Assembly: GCF_032854445.1 (NCBI RefSeq)
Contig: NC_088303.1
Location: 24,869,501-24,933,500 of the forward strand
Length of the DNA: 64,000 nt
Direction of reading: 5' to 3'
Origin: Liolophura sinensis
Lineage: Eukaryota > Mollusca > Polyplacophora > Chitonida > Chitonidae
Shown: positions 1 to 14,100 of the stretch, one piece after another
Layout of the letters: each line of letters opens with the position of its first letter
How positions within the stretch are numbered: position 1 is the stretch's first letter
Notes under the pieces: model-generated
What the model saw: the letters and a program-made list of their open reading frames with translations, nothing else
Databases searched by the model: none
Told to the model about the DNA's origin: nothing
Position numbers and translations under genes: made by a program

Positions 1-19
1 GTATTTCCAAATACAGCAA

Positions 20-175
20 AATTTACTGTGAAAATTAAGGCCTGACAGCAACCTGTAGATGGCCTAGGGTTTCTCTGCCCAATTTCCTCTTATTCTTAAT
101 GCTGGCTTTCATGCTGTAGGTGAAATATTCTTGCATACAGCATAAAACTCCAGTCAAATATATAAATAAATCAGA
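20..175 (+). mobile_element. Diverged 5'-truncated SINE fragment
   Basis: The stretch matches, with many substitutions, the tail half of the full-length SINE at 43721-43984 in reverse orientation. It has 'cagcaacctg', a 'tctgccc' core, 'gtgaaatattcttg' and 'cataaaac', and ends in an ataaataaat tail. It has no tRNA-like head. Confidence 0.7.
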
Positions 176-1723
176 ATTTGCTTGCCATGGTAGAAAGGAA
201 ATAAAATCGTGTATTATGGGTGTGTGTTGAGAACATTTGTCTGAGGCTGATTTTTGGCATACGGGAAAACAGGGTTTTTGTATGTACCAAGCATGTATAA
301 ATGAAGGAAATACATGTGGAAGGGAAACAAGCCATTAAATCATGAAATAGTTGTTAAATACCAATTTGCAGAAAGTGAAGTACTGCCATGTGTTGGTGGA
401 TTTGTGAAAGCTTTCACTAAATCCTGCTCTTGTTGGGGTGATAAAGTGTAGTTTGAACAGAACTGGTGAGATGTGGTGTAATTTAGTGCCTCTGTCCTTC
501 ATCAGGCCTCTGGGTGTGGGGGTGAGGGAGAACTTCGGGTGCCCTACTGAGAGACATTGATATGTATCCACCCCCGGCTCATACAGAAGACCTTTTGTCC
601 ATAAGACAAAACCTGTGATCTCAGATTGCCCCGTAATTGGGGGCAACAGGGAGCAAGACCATGCTGAATTCATTCCTCAATTACAAAAACATATCACTGT
701 GACAACCATGAATATATTTTCAAGATCACGTTATCACGTTATTTGCAAATTTACATCTTTCTTCAGCTGACCATATCCCTTTGTAAGAAATTCTCAACAT
801 TTTTAACAGCATGTGTTTCAGTCAAGGAAGACATTAAATCAATTCAAAATGTCCGGCAGTGATGGATCTCTGACAAGTTTTTGTAACCGATACTTTAGTA
901 TGCTATTAACCTCAAGCAAATTGGGCTTATAGCATACAGAAATCCTTACACTGGGTGACTTGACCCCGTTCTGTTCCCATGTAGTGCATGGTTCTAAGTG
1001 GAAGTATTTTTTTATCTCTTCTTTACACTTAATATTTTGTTATCAAAGTATCACCATTTAGGTTTCCTACATCTTCTGACAAATCTATTCGCAATGAGTG
1101 AAAAACTTGTCTGGATTTGCTTTTAAGACCATTTTTCTTTTCTCTTTCCAAATTTTCATAAATGGCTTAGTGAGGATACTCGGTATCATTAAAAAAAAAT
1201 TGGTGCTGCGGAAAGGACAGCAATTTTTATGTTACCTTTTAACCTTTGACTTCATCCCAGACGATATGGTCAACCAGTGCAGAAAATGGACGATTTAACG
1301 ACGTGCTACACATATGGTCCAAATGACAGTAGAACGCATCGTTTTCTTCTGTGATGTTGAAGTGCGAATGTGTACTTCATGTATGTTTTAAGAGCACGCG
1401 TACACCAATAACTCTTGACATGATAAAGGGAAGAAATTAATGATTTCACATTTTGAACCATCTTGATACAGACGGGAAAGAGTTTACTGAGTTCCCCATT
1501 GTGTTGCATGCAGCTTTCTATTTTTGTATATATACCCTGATTCCTCAACCTCTTCGCTTATGAACTTTCAGTGCAGTTTATGCACAAATTGTAATTTGAT
1601 TTTGGAGGTAAAACTATACTGGTTGGGTTCAGAGCTTCACAAAAAGTATAATTTTATCGGTTAATACAGAATAAGCTTATGGAATAAACACCTTGCAAAT
1701 ATGCAAAAAGGCTGAAGAATTAC

Positions 1724-1724
1724 A

Positions 1725-1757
<33 letters not shown>

Positions 1758-1761
1758 CCTA

Positions 1762-1798
<37 letters not shown>

Positions 1799-1800
1799 TG
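1724..1800. repeat. TA microsatellite plus poly-T tract
   Basis: About 15 TA dinucleotides are followed by a short spacer and roughly 30 T residues. This is simple sequence inside the intron before the exon at 2021. Confidence 0.95.
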
Positions 1801-2020
1801 TGAGGAGTGACAGCTCAGACTGTAGACTGGAATTATTTACAATTAAAAACCTGTTAATTTTAGACATTTGGATTACAGATAATTTTGAATTTATTCAGAC
1901 TGATAGAATTGTAGAATGTCATGGACTTAACTGCATTATCGTGCCTCAACTATCAGTTAAGGCTGCCCTTTGTTGGATGTTACAGATTAGTCTAAAATTG
2001 ATCAACTTTTTTGTTGACAG

Positions 2021-2143
2021 ACATTAACGAGTGTCGCAGTGATAAGGGCGGTTGTGAACAGATCTGTGTCAACTCTGAAGGCTCCTTCCAGTGTACATGT
2101 AAACCAGGCTTCAGACTCGGACCCGACCTACGAAGGTGTATCG
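2021..2143 (+). CDS. MEGF6-like exon: calcium-binding EGF domain
   Basis: The acceptor is ttgttgacag and the donor gtaagga; length 123 bp, phase 1 to 1. The translation opens DINEC and continues [20 protein letters not shown], the classical calcium-binding EGF signature with an Asn followed by an aromatic residue. It is the only domain of this subtype in the window and is probably the last of a run lying to the left. Confidence 0.9.
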
Positions 2144-5100
2144 GTAAGGAGGAGATAACTCTTTTGTGTTGCCATTTCCACTTTTATAGCCCTTTTGGTA
2201 ATTACCACTGTTTCTACAGAACTGCTTCACTAACAGTTATTAAACGTGTTCACCTGTTGTCTTTACCATAAAAAAGAAGCATATTGAAAGTGACTGACAT
2301 TGTTTTGCCCCTTTCTGGCTATGTGTTGCTTTTTTATTGTCAACACTATTTGAAGAACTGTTTGCCCACTCAAGAAATCTTCCATATTTCAAACACCAAG
2401 CTTGATGGCAAAGTCTGTGATTCACTCTACAACAATGTTCGAGTTTCGCAACTATTTTTACCTTTTATTTTTGACTGAAGAAGCAGATTTTGCTCCTGAG
2501 GCTTGCACAATCTGTGCGGCAGCTTATTTCAGGTGTAAGCATAAATTGGAATCAATATTTTATGGTACACATAGTTCCTGACCTAAAGTTAAAACTGGAG
2601 AAATTTCTTCTTTCTGTAGCCTGTAATGACTTGAAGACATCTACTCTAATTTTGCATGCATCACATATTGGACTGTTGTTTCCTCAGCACTCACAAGTAT
2701 TGTCCTGGAGCCGGTGGAGCGGGGTCCCTCTCGGGGTGACATTGTGCCCGTCCGGGGCGACCTCACCCCCCAGATCCGTTACCAGACCACTGCACGTCCC
2801 ATCCTGTCTCTCACAGATGCTTATGAGCTTCAGCTACCCCATGAACTACCAGGCAAGATCAAGACAGGTGAGTGTAATCATACTGTTATTTTTCATGTAA
2901 AATTTTGAGTATGACAAAGCTACCCAATTAAGAGAGTTTCTAGTGTTCTTAGAAGTGGAATGGAAATTTGTAGGTAAATGGAAGGTAAATTTGCAGGATA
3001 TCTTGCTACCAAAATGTGAGTTATATAATCAAAAGTAATATTTTATGATTTCACATGATTGAAAATAAAAGATTGAAGATGTATTTATTGATAAACCAGC
3101 TGACCCTTGCTCAAATGGTGTGACTTTGAATGTGGTCAACTAAACTGCTCTTTCATGGCAGGCAATAATATCTTGACTAATGAGAGGGCGAGTTCAAATC
3201 CAGTTCTTGCCAATTTAACTGGAAGTTAAAATCTGGAAGTCAGGTGGATTGTTTGCAGGTGATGGGGAACTCAATTTATCAAAAATATACAAATTTTATT
3301 TTCAAATGTACAAATAAAATACATTCAAATAAGTTATTGAAATATCGGGGGATGATCAGTTTTATGAAGGCATAAAGCAGTAACAGAATCTCTGTAAAAT
3401 AAAGTTTACTGTACTGAAGTATATTTATCTCATACAGATACAACCAATTAAGAATTAATTTGCTATGGTGTCTAATTATATTATGGGACCAAACTAATTA
3501 ATCAGTTGTAAATGATATTCTGTGAATGGTTACAATTTTATAAATGAATGACTGGCAAAGAGCTTCATGCATGGGTGCTGTTTTTGTTTCAACTGAAGAT
3601 AATCAAACAAACACAACAGGTAATATGCGATCTAAGTCGGCATGTGTGTGTTGTGAGAATAAGCATGGTTTGTAACAGTTATCTCCCCTTTTGGGATTTA
3701 TTGAAGGAATATGAGTTTTGAATTGAATTAATTCGTTTTCATATCATGTGTGCTGTGTATTGTTTTTTCGAGCAGATTGTTTATCCTATATGTGACATAA
3801 ATTGGTTCATTTTTGACATAGTGGAATTTCTTTGTTGTTGCAGAAAATTTGTGCTAATATATTAATTCAGTCAGGCATGATTCTTATATTTAATTGCAAT
3901 TATTGTTTTAGGGGCATGTTCATGTTTTTGATAAATAGCTGTAGAATAATTTCATTTTTGATACAGTATTATTTCTGATAGTTAAATATACTAATTAGTC
4001 AACATAGTCTCGTACGACCGAAGTGGACTGCAGATTTACATGTAAGTCAATGCCCAGTCAGAGAAGAAGTGTGAAGTTCAGTGTGAGAGATGTCTCTTTT
4101 TTGGTAGCAGTTTGATGAATTATAAAACCACATGTATCTGCTGAAAACATTCAGGACAAAACCTTGTTTTAAAGAGCCAGAGTTCTAGCTGGACACCAGT
4201 TAGTTTTCGTGTAGATGTAGGTAAGTACCAGTGCCTGATTGTAGATGCTGCCGAAGGTGCACATCTAATATTAGACTGAACAGCTTTGTGCCTTGCGGGT
4301 GATCACTTACACTACATGCGCTGTATGCTGTGGGACTTCTCTGTTTCACGCACATTGTACTTGCTATGCCTGACTTCCATATTTCACAAAGAAGACATAT
4401 TTATGTGTGTATTGGCTTTTGGGTTAAGCTTTGTTGTTCCACAGAAATCCTCGTGTTTGCAAAATGCATCATTTCTTTGGGGACTGGGGTATGTTTTGGA
4501 TGCCACATGTATTATATCTCTTGTGATACATTGTGTTTATCACTGAGCTTTATGTTGTATTGTGACATATACATTTTCACTTTATAGAGTATGCCACAGA
4601 TGTGTCGACTCACTGAAACCTCTGGATATATAAACTGAATTCCCAATTAGTATATATATGCATACATTTTCTGTCCATATGTATATGCGAGATATGTTTG
4701 TCTGTATTTTTTTGTTGTTTTGTTTAAGATATACAGTACTGCATACATCAGAACGGAAATCTAACGTGTTAGACTCGTGGTAGATAGGCGATAGATAATC
4801 CTCAGACGAGGTAAAAGTGCGAGAGGCAGCCAGTAGATATGCAGTACAGAACCCAGTAACTTTCCGTTTTGATGTGGGCGGTACTGTATCTATGTTGTTA
4901 TATTATAAGTATAATTCATGTATCTCATTATTCTGATAATGTCTTCAGCACGATTTACTTTCAGGAAAATCACAAGATAGCCATTTACAACTACTAGGCT
5001 TGAAAGTTCATATATTATCAGTTTAGTCTTTCTTTGGTGAGCTTTTTTTCTTTTGGTTTAATTGATTTTAATTGGAAGATCCCACTTTTATTCCATAGTA

Positions 5101-8100
5101 TTAGGAAAAGCTGTGAGCCAGGTAGGCATTTACAGTTTATGAACCGATATTAGCAGTTTTTGAAATGCTTGGGTAAAACGAGATTTAAACCATGATTTTA
5201 GCAACATTTATTTGGCCGACCTGTAAGCCAAAGGAGACTTAAAAGTGGAATAAACTTAACACTAAATCTACTTTGTCAAATTGATCTGAAACTTCATAGT
5301 CAGACTTCTATATTAATTTAATGGTATTTTGTGGGATATTCACGCTTATTTTGTGAACATAAGACAAAGTTCTGTGTAAAACTAACCTTCAAGGAAGAAC
5401 ATTTTATATACTGATTCTGAGAGCTTTTTTTGATCAATTATGGTTGAAGTTGCAGGGCTAAGTTAAGGATTATGGTTGGTTCCTGCAAGTTATGACCACT
5501 GTTGTATTTACTGGCTGTTCTCTGATATATTCTTGAAAATATTTCTTGCCAGTCTTCAATCCAGAAAAGTATTTATGTATTACTTCATGAATGTGAAGCT
5601 TCAGGGTATGCATTGGACCACAACTTAGTTGCAACAGTTTTTCAAATTGATTAACTTCTTACAGTTTTAGTTGAACTTATAGTATTCAGGTATGCTTTGT
5701 AAGTGTGTATTGATGTCCTAGGAATCATCTTAATAAACTTCTAACAAAATGTTTATAAAGAGAAAAAATCTGATGACTGTATCAAAAGTTGAAGTAAATT
5801 AAGCATTAGCTTTAAAGTTTAATACGAATCCTGAACGTTGCCGGGTGTGGTATATCTTGTATGGCATGTGTTACTATGCATGTCTGTAGCCCACATTACA
5901 ATAATTGTGTACTGTGTGTGTGAGTATTGTGTAAGGTTTCTTACTGGGCTCTTGTGGACAGAGTGTTTAGTGAGCCCTGTGAGAAATTGCCATGAGATAC
6001 CTTGTACTGATGAAGTCACATATGTTTGCACTGATGTGTTTTATAAATGCTTTGCCATTTAAACAGCACCATTGTATTTTATGAGGAAATTATACTCAGC
6101 CTTCTAAATGACCAATCAGGTACAAAATAATGGAGTAAGCATTCTTTTTTATTATGGAGTGTTTATGTGTATATTTTTTCCTTCAAGAATGTAAATAAAG
6201 ATTACTCTGGCTGTACATGGGAAAGTCTGTCAGCAACCTGCAGATGGTTATGGGTTCCCCCCGGGGTCTGCCCAATTTCCACCCACCATATCGCTGGTCC
6301 CTGTGGTATAAGTGAAATATTGTTGAGTACGGCATAAAACACCAATAAAATAAAAAAATAAATAAATACTGCCCTTTTAAATTTAACATGGTTCAACTTC
6401 ATTAATTCAAAAGTTCAAAAACTTCATCAAGGATGCTTGATTTATTGTCATTGGAGTTTGCATTCTGTTAGATTTGTCATGAAGTGATACTCATTAGGTT
6501 TTTACAGTTTTAACTGGATCGCAGAGCTCAAAACAAAAGGCTTATTAAAACCAGAAATACTGACATGCACAAGTGTTGAAAACTGCAGAGTGTACCCCAG
6601 GTTTACTGTTTTCTTCACCCTATCGTACAGAGCTATCCACAATCAACATGTGAACCCATTTGGACCAGTTTTTATTCTTATGATACAACTCTTATTGTCA
6701 GTATAATGATTGTAATGTCAGGCTTTATTTTATACCTTTGTTGCTGTCATGAGTTGATTGTGAATGAGGAAAGGATGTGCTGCTAATGCAGCAAGTCACG
6801 AAGATGTACAGACAACTCCTAGCTCAGTTAATTAAAGACTTCTGTTGATTAGTTTTCCTGTTTCCTTGACAACAGAGTGTATTCAGGGTACTTTTGGTCC
6901 AAACTGCATGTACACCTGTGCGAGCTGCGCCAATGGTGGGCATTGTGACAAGACGAATCGAGGATGTGTCTGTACACCCGGCTGGAAAGGACATTTGTGT
7001 AATGAATCATGTGATGAGGTCAGCTATTTTGTTTGTTTAAGTGCATGTACACAGTAAGCAGTAGTTTTCAACCTGTGTCTGTGTGTAAGGGTAAATTTAA
7101 ATGTACACAAAAACTTGTCAAATTGGGTGGATTTTCTGCTATAAGCTTCAAAAAAGATTTAGTTTGGCCATTTTGAACAGTAACATAATATAAATAAAGT
7201 TGTAAACTCACTCCCTTTAACCACATGAATTTTATTTTAAATTAAATTGATTAAATTGTGAAAAGTTACAGAAAGGTTGTCGCATTTTAATATATGAAAC
7301 TGATGAACGAAATCTGAAGGTATTTCCAGATATGTTGAATTTCATTATCTGATATTTTTGTGCTCTATTTATTAAGTCTGACATTGTTCGATTTATGTTG
7401 TGAAATTATATTAAGGACTTTGAAATCAGCGAAACGAGACAATTCGTTTGATTATAGTACTACTTTAGTACCTAATTGTCCCTGTGCTCTTTCCCAATAG
7501 GGTACCTTTGGTGATGGGTGTAATCGGATCTGTAACTGTCAGAATGGAGGGCGATGCGACCCTGTGGATGGACGCTGTGTGTGTCCCCCAGGGGTGGAAG
7601 GGGAAAGATGTGAAGATGGCTGCCCCCCAGGTATGTAAGCCTCTCTAGGTGACACTTTCTGTCTTAACCTAATCAGGATCACACTGTTTGTACAGACAAT
7701 ATTGTGCCATTATATATTGCATAATGCTGCATATTTACTTCACCTGATAATCATTTTAAAATTGTAGGCACTGGTATAACCACAGGAACTGTTCTGGTTA
7801 TTGTGGGTATCCTTTGGCTGAGTTGGGTGTCATATCTGTTGTTGTTGGCATAAAATTTGTCTTGCTACCATGGAAAAGTGAAAATACATGGAAAATAAAC
7901 TGTCAGCTTGTCATTTTCTGAATGTAACTTAAAGTTTATCGAATGATGTTGTTGCCGTGAATATTAAGTTTCAGTCAAAGCAGAGTAGCAGATTCTGCTG
8001 CGTGAGAAAATTAAATGTACTGTGAGACAGCTGAAGTGGAGCTGTATTGCAGTATAGCTGCTCTGAGCAAAGTCTTTTTGGTGCTATTTTGGTGAAGTAC

Positions 8101-11100
8101 CCAATTGTATTATTTTGCTGTGTTGTAATATTCTGTTTGCCATGGGCATGGATTGTCATACTTTTTACACTGGTGTTGCTTGTCATTCTCAGGTTACTAT
8201 GGAGAGACCTGCCGCCGTCCCTGCCCTCAAGCCTGCCCCAGTGGTCACTGTAATCGTCAGTTTGGTTTCTGTGAGTGCGAAGCCGGCCGTTTCGGGCCAT
8301 CGTGTAATCAGCGCTGCCCTGTGAACACGTGGGGGCCCAATTGTGTGAGACAATGTGACTGTGAGATGGCTAACTCCGATGGATGCTACCCTCAGGTAAC
8401 CATGGCTACCACAGTGAAACATAACGCAGAGAAAAGCTCTAAATGCAAAGCAGGCATGCAGGCAGGCCTGTAAATGTGATGGAAGTTTAAACAAAAAGTA
8501 TTTCGTAATGAGGCTGAATGCACCAGTTTATAGCCTCAGTTTGTGATGACTTTGCATCTATATTTACACAACATTTTAGATTTCTTTGAGGCCTGGTATC
8601 TGCTAAAAGAGAGCCCTCTCAATAGTTTGGGTATGTGTGAGAAATGGACTAAGTGTGCAAAACAGATTTGCATGTGTGAGATCTTTGTTGAGAAGTGAAG
8701 ATTTAAATGTTTGGGACCTCGGTGAGAGAAGTAATATTGGGAAATTGGATCTGAACATGTCAGGTGAGAAATGAAGATTTAAATATTGTGAGAAAGTGAG
8801 AAATAGAGATGTGGGACTTGGGTGGGAAATTAGATTTCAACATACATATATCACACCTGAGTGGGAAATACTGATTAGGATGTTGGGAAATGACAAATGC
8901 ACTTATTTTATTTTGTAGCCAGATATGAACTTTTGATTTGATTTGATTGGTGTTTTGTATGCCGTACTCAAGAATGTTTCACTTATACGACGGCTGCCTT
9001 ATGGTGGGATTCAAACGGGCAGAGCCCGGGAGAAACCCACGAGCTTCCACAGGTTGCTGCCAGACCTTCCCACTTACAGCCAGAAAGGAAACGTGAACTT
9101 TTGTATTGTGGTGATACTACTGTTCAACTTTTACAGCATGGACGTTGTCGTTGTAAGCCTGGTTACCGTGGACGACGGTGTGACAAGCCCTGCAAACATG
9201 GCAACTTTGGGAAGAGCTGTAAACATGCCTGTAACTGCCCAGAGGGTGTGAAATGTGATCATGTGACAGGAGCATGTTTGAGAGATTGTCCCGCGGGAAG
9301 AACGGGTGAAAATTGTGACCAGCGTAAGTTTGTTTGTAGGAGTTTTTTCCTCAGATTTTCACTGTGTGGCAAATCTTTGTGTACAACTTAACCATATTAC
9401 AATAAATTTGTGCAATAGAAACATCTAAATTACTTGTAATTGTGATTCCTGGAACTTAAGAGAAAACCATCCTATCGCTTCTTTTGATTGTATTCAGTCT
9501 TTTCAACAGTTGCTGTAATTAAGACTCAATCAGACTTGATTTCTTTTTCTTAAACTGCTTTGTCATAAATGTTTTCCCATAAGTAATATTTTTGATTGAT
9601 TTTTAAAGTCTCTAATCATTTTACATTATTCTTAGTAATTAGAGTTGTCTGTTTGTTCATATTTAACTTGTAGCCTGTGATTACATCTGTGTGTTTGTGG
9701 TATATGTAGCTTTGTTAACACTATGTATCTGCTTTGTCTTCATTTATTTTGATTGGCTGTAATACTTTGACTCACTAATATGTACTGCCCTCTCATCTTG
9801 TCTGGATGTATTAATGCTGTACCATGGTCTTGTCATTACATTATAACATTATCATCAGCTGTTGTCCTCTCTTGGCGAATCAGGGACTGTTCCTTTGTTT
9901 TGTACAGAGTATTCAGTTTTGTTCTGATTGCCAATCATGCACTATTCCATTGTTCTCTATTGACCTGTTATAGAGTATTCCATTGTTCACTGCTAATCAA
10001 CCAATCAATCATTCCATTTCTCTCTGTTAACCAATAAGGGACTACTCCATTGCCCACAGCTAACCAATCATGGACTATCCCATTGTCCTCTGCTGACCAC
10101 TTATGGACTATTCCAATGTCTTTATGTGACCTATCATGGCTTATTCCATTTTCCTCTACAAACCATTCCTGGACTATTCCATTGTCCTGTGCGGACCAAT
10201 CATGGACTATACTATTGCTCTCAGTTGACCAATAATGGTCTGTCCCATTGCCCTTTGCTAACCATTCATGGGCTATTCTATTGCCTTCTGTTATCCAATC
10301 ATAGACTATCCCATTGTCTTCAGCTGACCAATCATGGCTTATTCCATTTTCCTCTGCTCACCTTCCATGGACTATTCCATTGTCTTCTTCTGACCAATTA
10401 TGGACTATTCCAAGTGTCCTTAGCTGACCAATCATGGCTTATTCCATTTTCCTCTGCTGACTATTCATAGCTATTCCACTGTCCTGTGCTGATCAGTCAT
10501 GGACTATTCCATTTTCTTATGCTGACCATTCGTGGACGCTCCCATTGTCCTCTGCTGCCCGGAATCATGATCCTCTGCTGCCCGGAATCATGATCCTCTG
10601 CTGCCCGGAATTATGATCCTCTGTATATTGGCTGTGGGCCTTTTGTGTATCATCTGCAGATCATCCGCAGATCATCCACAGACAATTTTATTACTCTTTG
10701 TACAAGGTTAATGAAAGGTTGCATGTTATAAACCTCTCTCAATCTTCATGGTATCTTTTGTGTTATCTAGTATATAATATATAACCCTTTAAATTGGTTG
10801 CTGCCCTCATACTTTTAATGATAAATTTAATTTGTGTAAGAAGACATTCAAATTTCAGACCCTTTGTACCTCTGTATATTTGTTGGCTATAGATATTAAA
10901 CATAATTAGTATGTATACCCATGTGTTATATGCATGGAGTGTTTTGGCCATAGAATATTTATACACAGAATGCCATTGATTTAGCACCCATTGTTCCATA
11001 TAGATTTGTGTGAATATGTTACTGATGGGGCCTGTAACAGATACACCCTTTTAACCACTCCATTCTCCTGCATCTACACTGTTCCGGTAATCCCCTGGCA

Positions 11101-14100
11101 CTTTATGTAGCTATTATTTCAATGCTTCACTGCTGCAAGAAAAAACAAGCTGAGCTATGATAAGAGATATTTTCAAGTAACTGTTGAAGATAAACTTAAA
11201 GAACCATGCAAATGTCTTGCTCCAGATAATATTGCAGGCAGCACAGAAAACCTTTTTTTAGAGATTTTAAAATTTTTTAAAACTTAAAAACCTTTTGAGA
11301 GTTCAAAAGATGTATCAAAATTAATTCCTTCCTTTTATACTTGTATTTAAACTATATTATAGCATTTATTTAGTGGCAATGTACTTAGATGTACATGATA
11401 AAAATATTGATACGTATGCCTATACCATAATAGCTTTCTGCTTCCACTTAGTGACCAATCAAAGTAATGCATTTCCTCCAGTATTGAAATTTTACATGAA
11501 CATGAACCTGCCATAGAATTCAAGTACAGTGTAACTAACTTCATTGTTTGTGTTATATGTAACATCTAAAAATGAGGTGTATTAGAGAAGAGATATGAAT
11601 AACTTGGCACTAGTAATTAAAATGTAAGCTGTGCCAGCATGGATCTGCACAGATATAAACAAGGCACTTTGGACATGTATTACAAACTTTCACTTTATTG
11701 CATAATTGTATTCTTAGCATCTGACTAGTAGAATGAGTGTGAACAGTTTCCAATATCAGGAATATCTGCCTTTTAGTTTTAGATGCCTTTGAAGGCTGTA
11801 TATCTGCACTTGTGTAGACAGGGTGTAGTGTAGATTTGCTGTGTCACCAGGAAAGAACATTGTATACACTATCAAAATATCTACCCAGCATGCAGTTCTC
11901 AAAGCAGTGCACTATGGGTAGCTTGTATGGGTAGATGTCACTCTACATACAGCTAGTGTATGTGGGCGTTGTAAGATGCTGTGTCACTGATGCTATAGCG
12001 CTAGCTCTTCATGGCTAATAACAGGTGTATGTGCGCCTTGAATGGAACGTTCGTCTGAACATTCCCACACTAAAATAACCACTGATAGCACGAGATGGTG
12101 AGAGACTGTACACCCAGGTCAGGTGACTGGTGCATGCTGGGAGTGGTTGGATACCGCTGTTGCCAGGAAACATGTTAACGCCAAAACTTGGATAATTCCA
12201 GCTTGTCACCACGGTCGATATGGTCGCCATTGCACCCATCGCTGTCATTGTGGCGACAGTCCTTGTCATCCCGAGACTGGGGCTTGTTCCTGTGAAGCTG
12301 GTAAACATGGCGAACACTGTATGGAAAGTGAGTTGCTCGGGGTTAAAGGTTAAAGGGTTTGGCTCTGGTCAGAGGTCAAGGTGATGGTCAAGGTAGAGCC
12401 CACAGTGTGTGTAGTTAATTATGAAGGACTTTTTTTATTTGGCTGTGTATATTATGTGCTCTAAAGAGGTAGTACCCATGTGAATGTTAATAAAACACCT
12501 CAGTACAAAAAAAAAAGAACAATAATAATATAAATTATGAATCATATGTGTCAGTTGGAGGGAAAAGCTACTTTTGTGGGTTTTTTTTGTTGTTTATTTT
12601 TTCTAATCCAGACTTTTAATTGTATTAAATATTCAGTGTCCTACTCTCTATTTTCCTATTACCTTTATTACCCAGAATCCTTTGTTTATTAATCTAATAC
12701 CTGTGGTTGTCCAAAATCTCTGTAAACTTTATGAAACCTGTCCTGATTTTATTTACCATCTAGTTTACTCCTATTTGTTTATTATTTAATGAATTTGTTT
12801 CTGATTTGTTTATATGTCATGTGTCAGTGTCACTGTTGTAATTGATGTGTGCTTGCACATGTGTGTGCGTTTCAGTCAAAGGACTGTTTTATAATCCTTG
12901 TATGTTTACATCAGTTTGTGATATTACAGTAGAACTAGTGTACTGTAACATGCAAATTGAAAGTTCCATTTCAACCAAAGGAAAGTTAATTTCTCCCTCT
13001 CCGCAAAAACAGAAATAATTTTTTATGTGTGTTTGTTTCGAAAAATATTAAACCAGAAAAAAAACTTACATTTTCCTACTAAAACTTCAGTCCAAATAAA
13101 GCACAGAAAAGTACATGGCTATTGTAGGAAAGAATGGTATGAATGAGGTAAGATTGACGATGAGGAAAAATAATCAATCAGTCAGTCAGCAACTTTACTT
13201 TGCAGACTGTCCTGCGGGCTACTGGGGCATCAACTGCGCTGAACAGTGCCAGTGTAAGAACTCTGGGGAATGTGACACTGTGACAGGAGAATGTATCTGT
13301 CCTCCTGGATATTTCGGCAGGATGTGTGAAGAAGGTAGGATTTTATTTGGATTAGTTGCAAATTCCAATTTTTCTCTACCAAAAGTTGACAGTTGCTCAG
13401 TCCATCATTTAATATTTCTAAGATTTGAACAACTTGTCTGTGTTACAGAGTGTCCAGATGGTCGCTATGGAGACCAGTGCCTAGGACAGTGTCTGTGCGA
13501 GAACAATGGACGCTGTAACCCACGTGATGGAACATGTGTCTGCCCCTCTGGTTGGACAGGTCAAGTCTGTGACCGACGTAAGCTTTTTGTGGATATTTAT
13601 TGTCAATTTCCAAGCAGCAGGAAATGGTAACTCGTTGGTTAAGAGCCTAAATTTAAATGAATATGCAAGTCCGTCCAGTATCATTTTGGTTAACTTCATA
13701 AAGTTGAGAAATAATCTTGACATACCAGCTTGTTGATCATGATGTGTAAACTTAGCCGATGAATGAAAGTGTTGAATCTGTATAGAATCTGTATGAATTT
13801 ATGTAATTTCTATATGTGATAGAAATTCGTACAAGTTTCATTCATGTAACTTAATACCTCTTTGAATAAAACATTGAAATACAACACATTATTTTTTCTA
13901 GTTTGTAAACAGCGTTGTTTTTCTGCTTTTAGCTTGCCCTCCAGGAACTTATGGCCAAGATTGTCGGGACAAATGCCGTTGTCGTAATAGCGCGGAATGT
14001 GACCACATCTCGGGAGAGTGCATCTGTGCGGCAGGCTGGCGCGGGCCAGGCTGTGATCAGAGTACGTGCTCAGCATCTGTTGTAACATTTCAGTTGTATA

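Larger units (their letters stand above)
1..2020. other. Upstream intron of the MEGF6-like gene; no exon seen
   Basis: No cysteine-rich open stretch with splice sites is visible before the exon at 2021. That exon opens in phase 1, so the gene continues to the left. The stretch contains a SINE fragment near its start and a TA/poly-T tract at 1724-1800. Confidence 0.6.
9324..12201 (+). other. 2.9-kb intron
   Basis: The intron joins two phase-1 exon ends. It holds a 33-bp tandem array and a 23-bp array, described separately. Nothing else could be identified. Confidence 0.6.

Noticed and set aside
2490-2900. 136-codon frame overlapping the RGD spacer exon
   Set aside because: It is in a different frame from the one fixed by the phase-1 splice sites on both sides.
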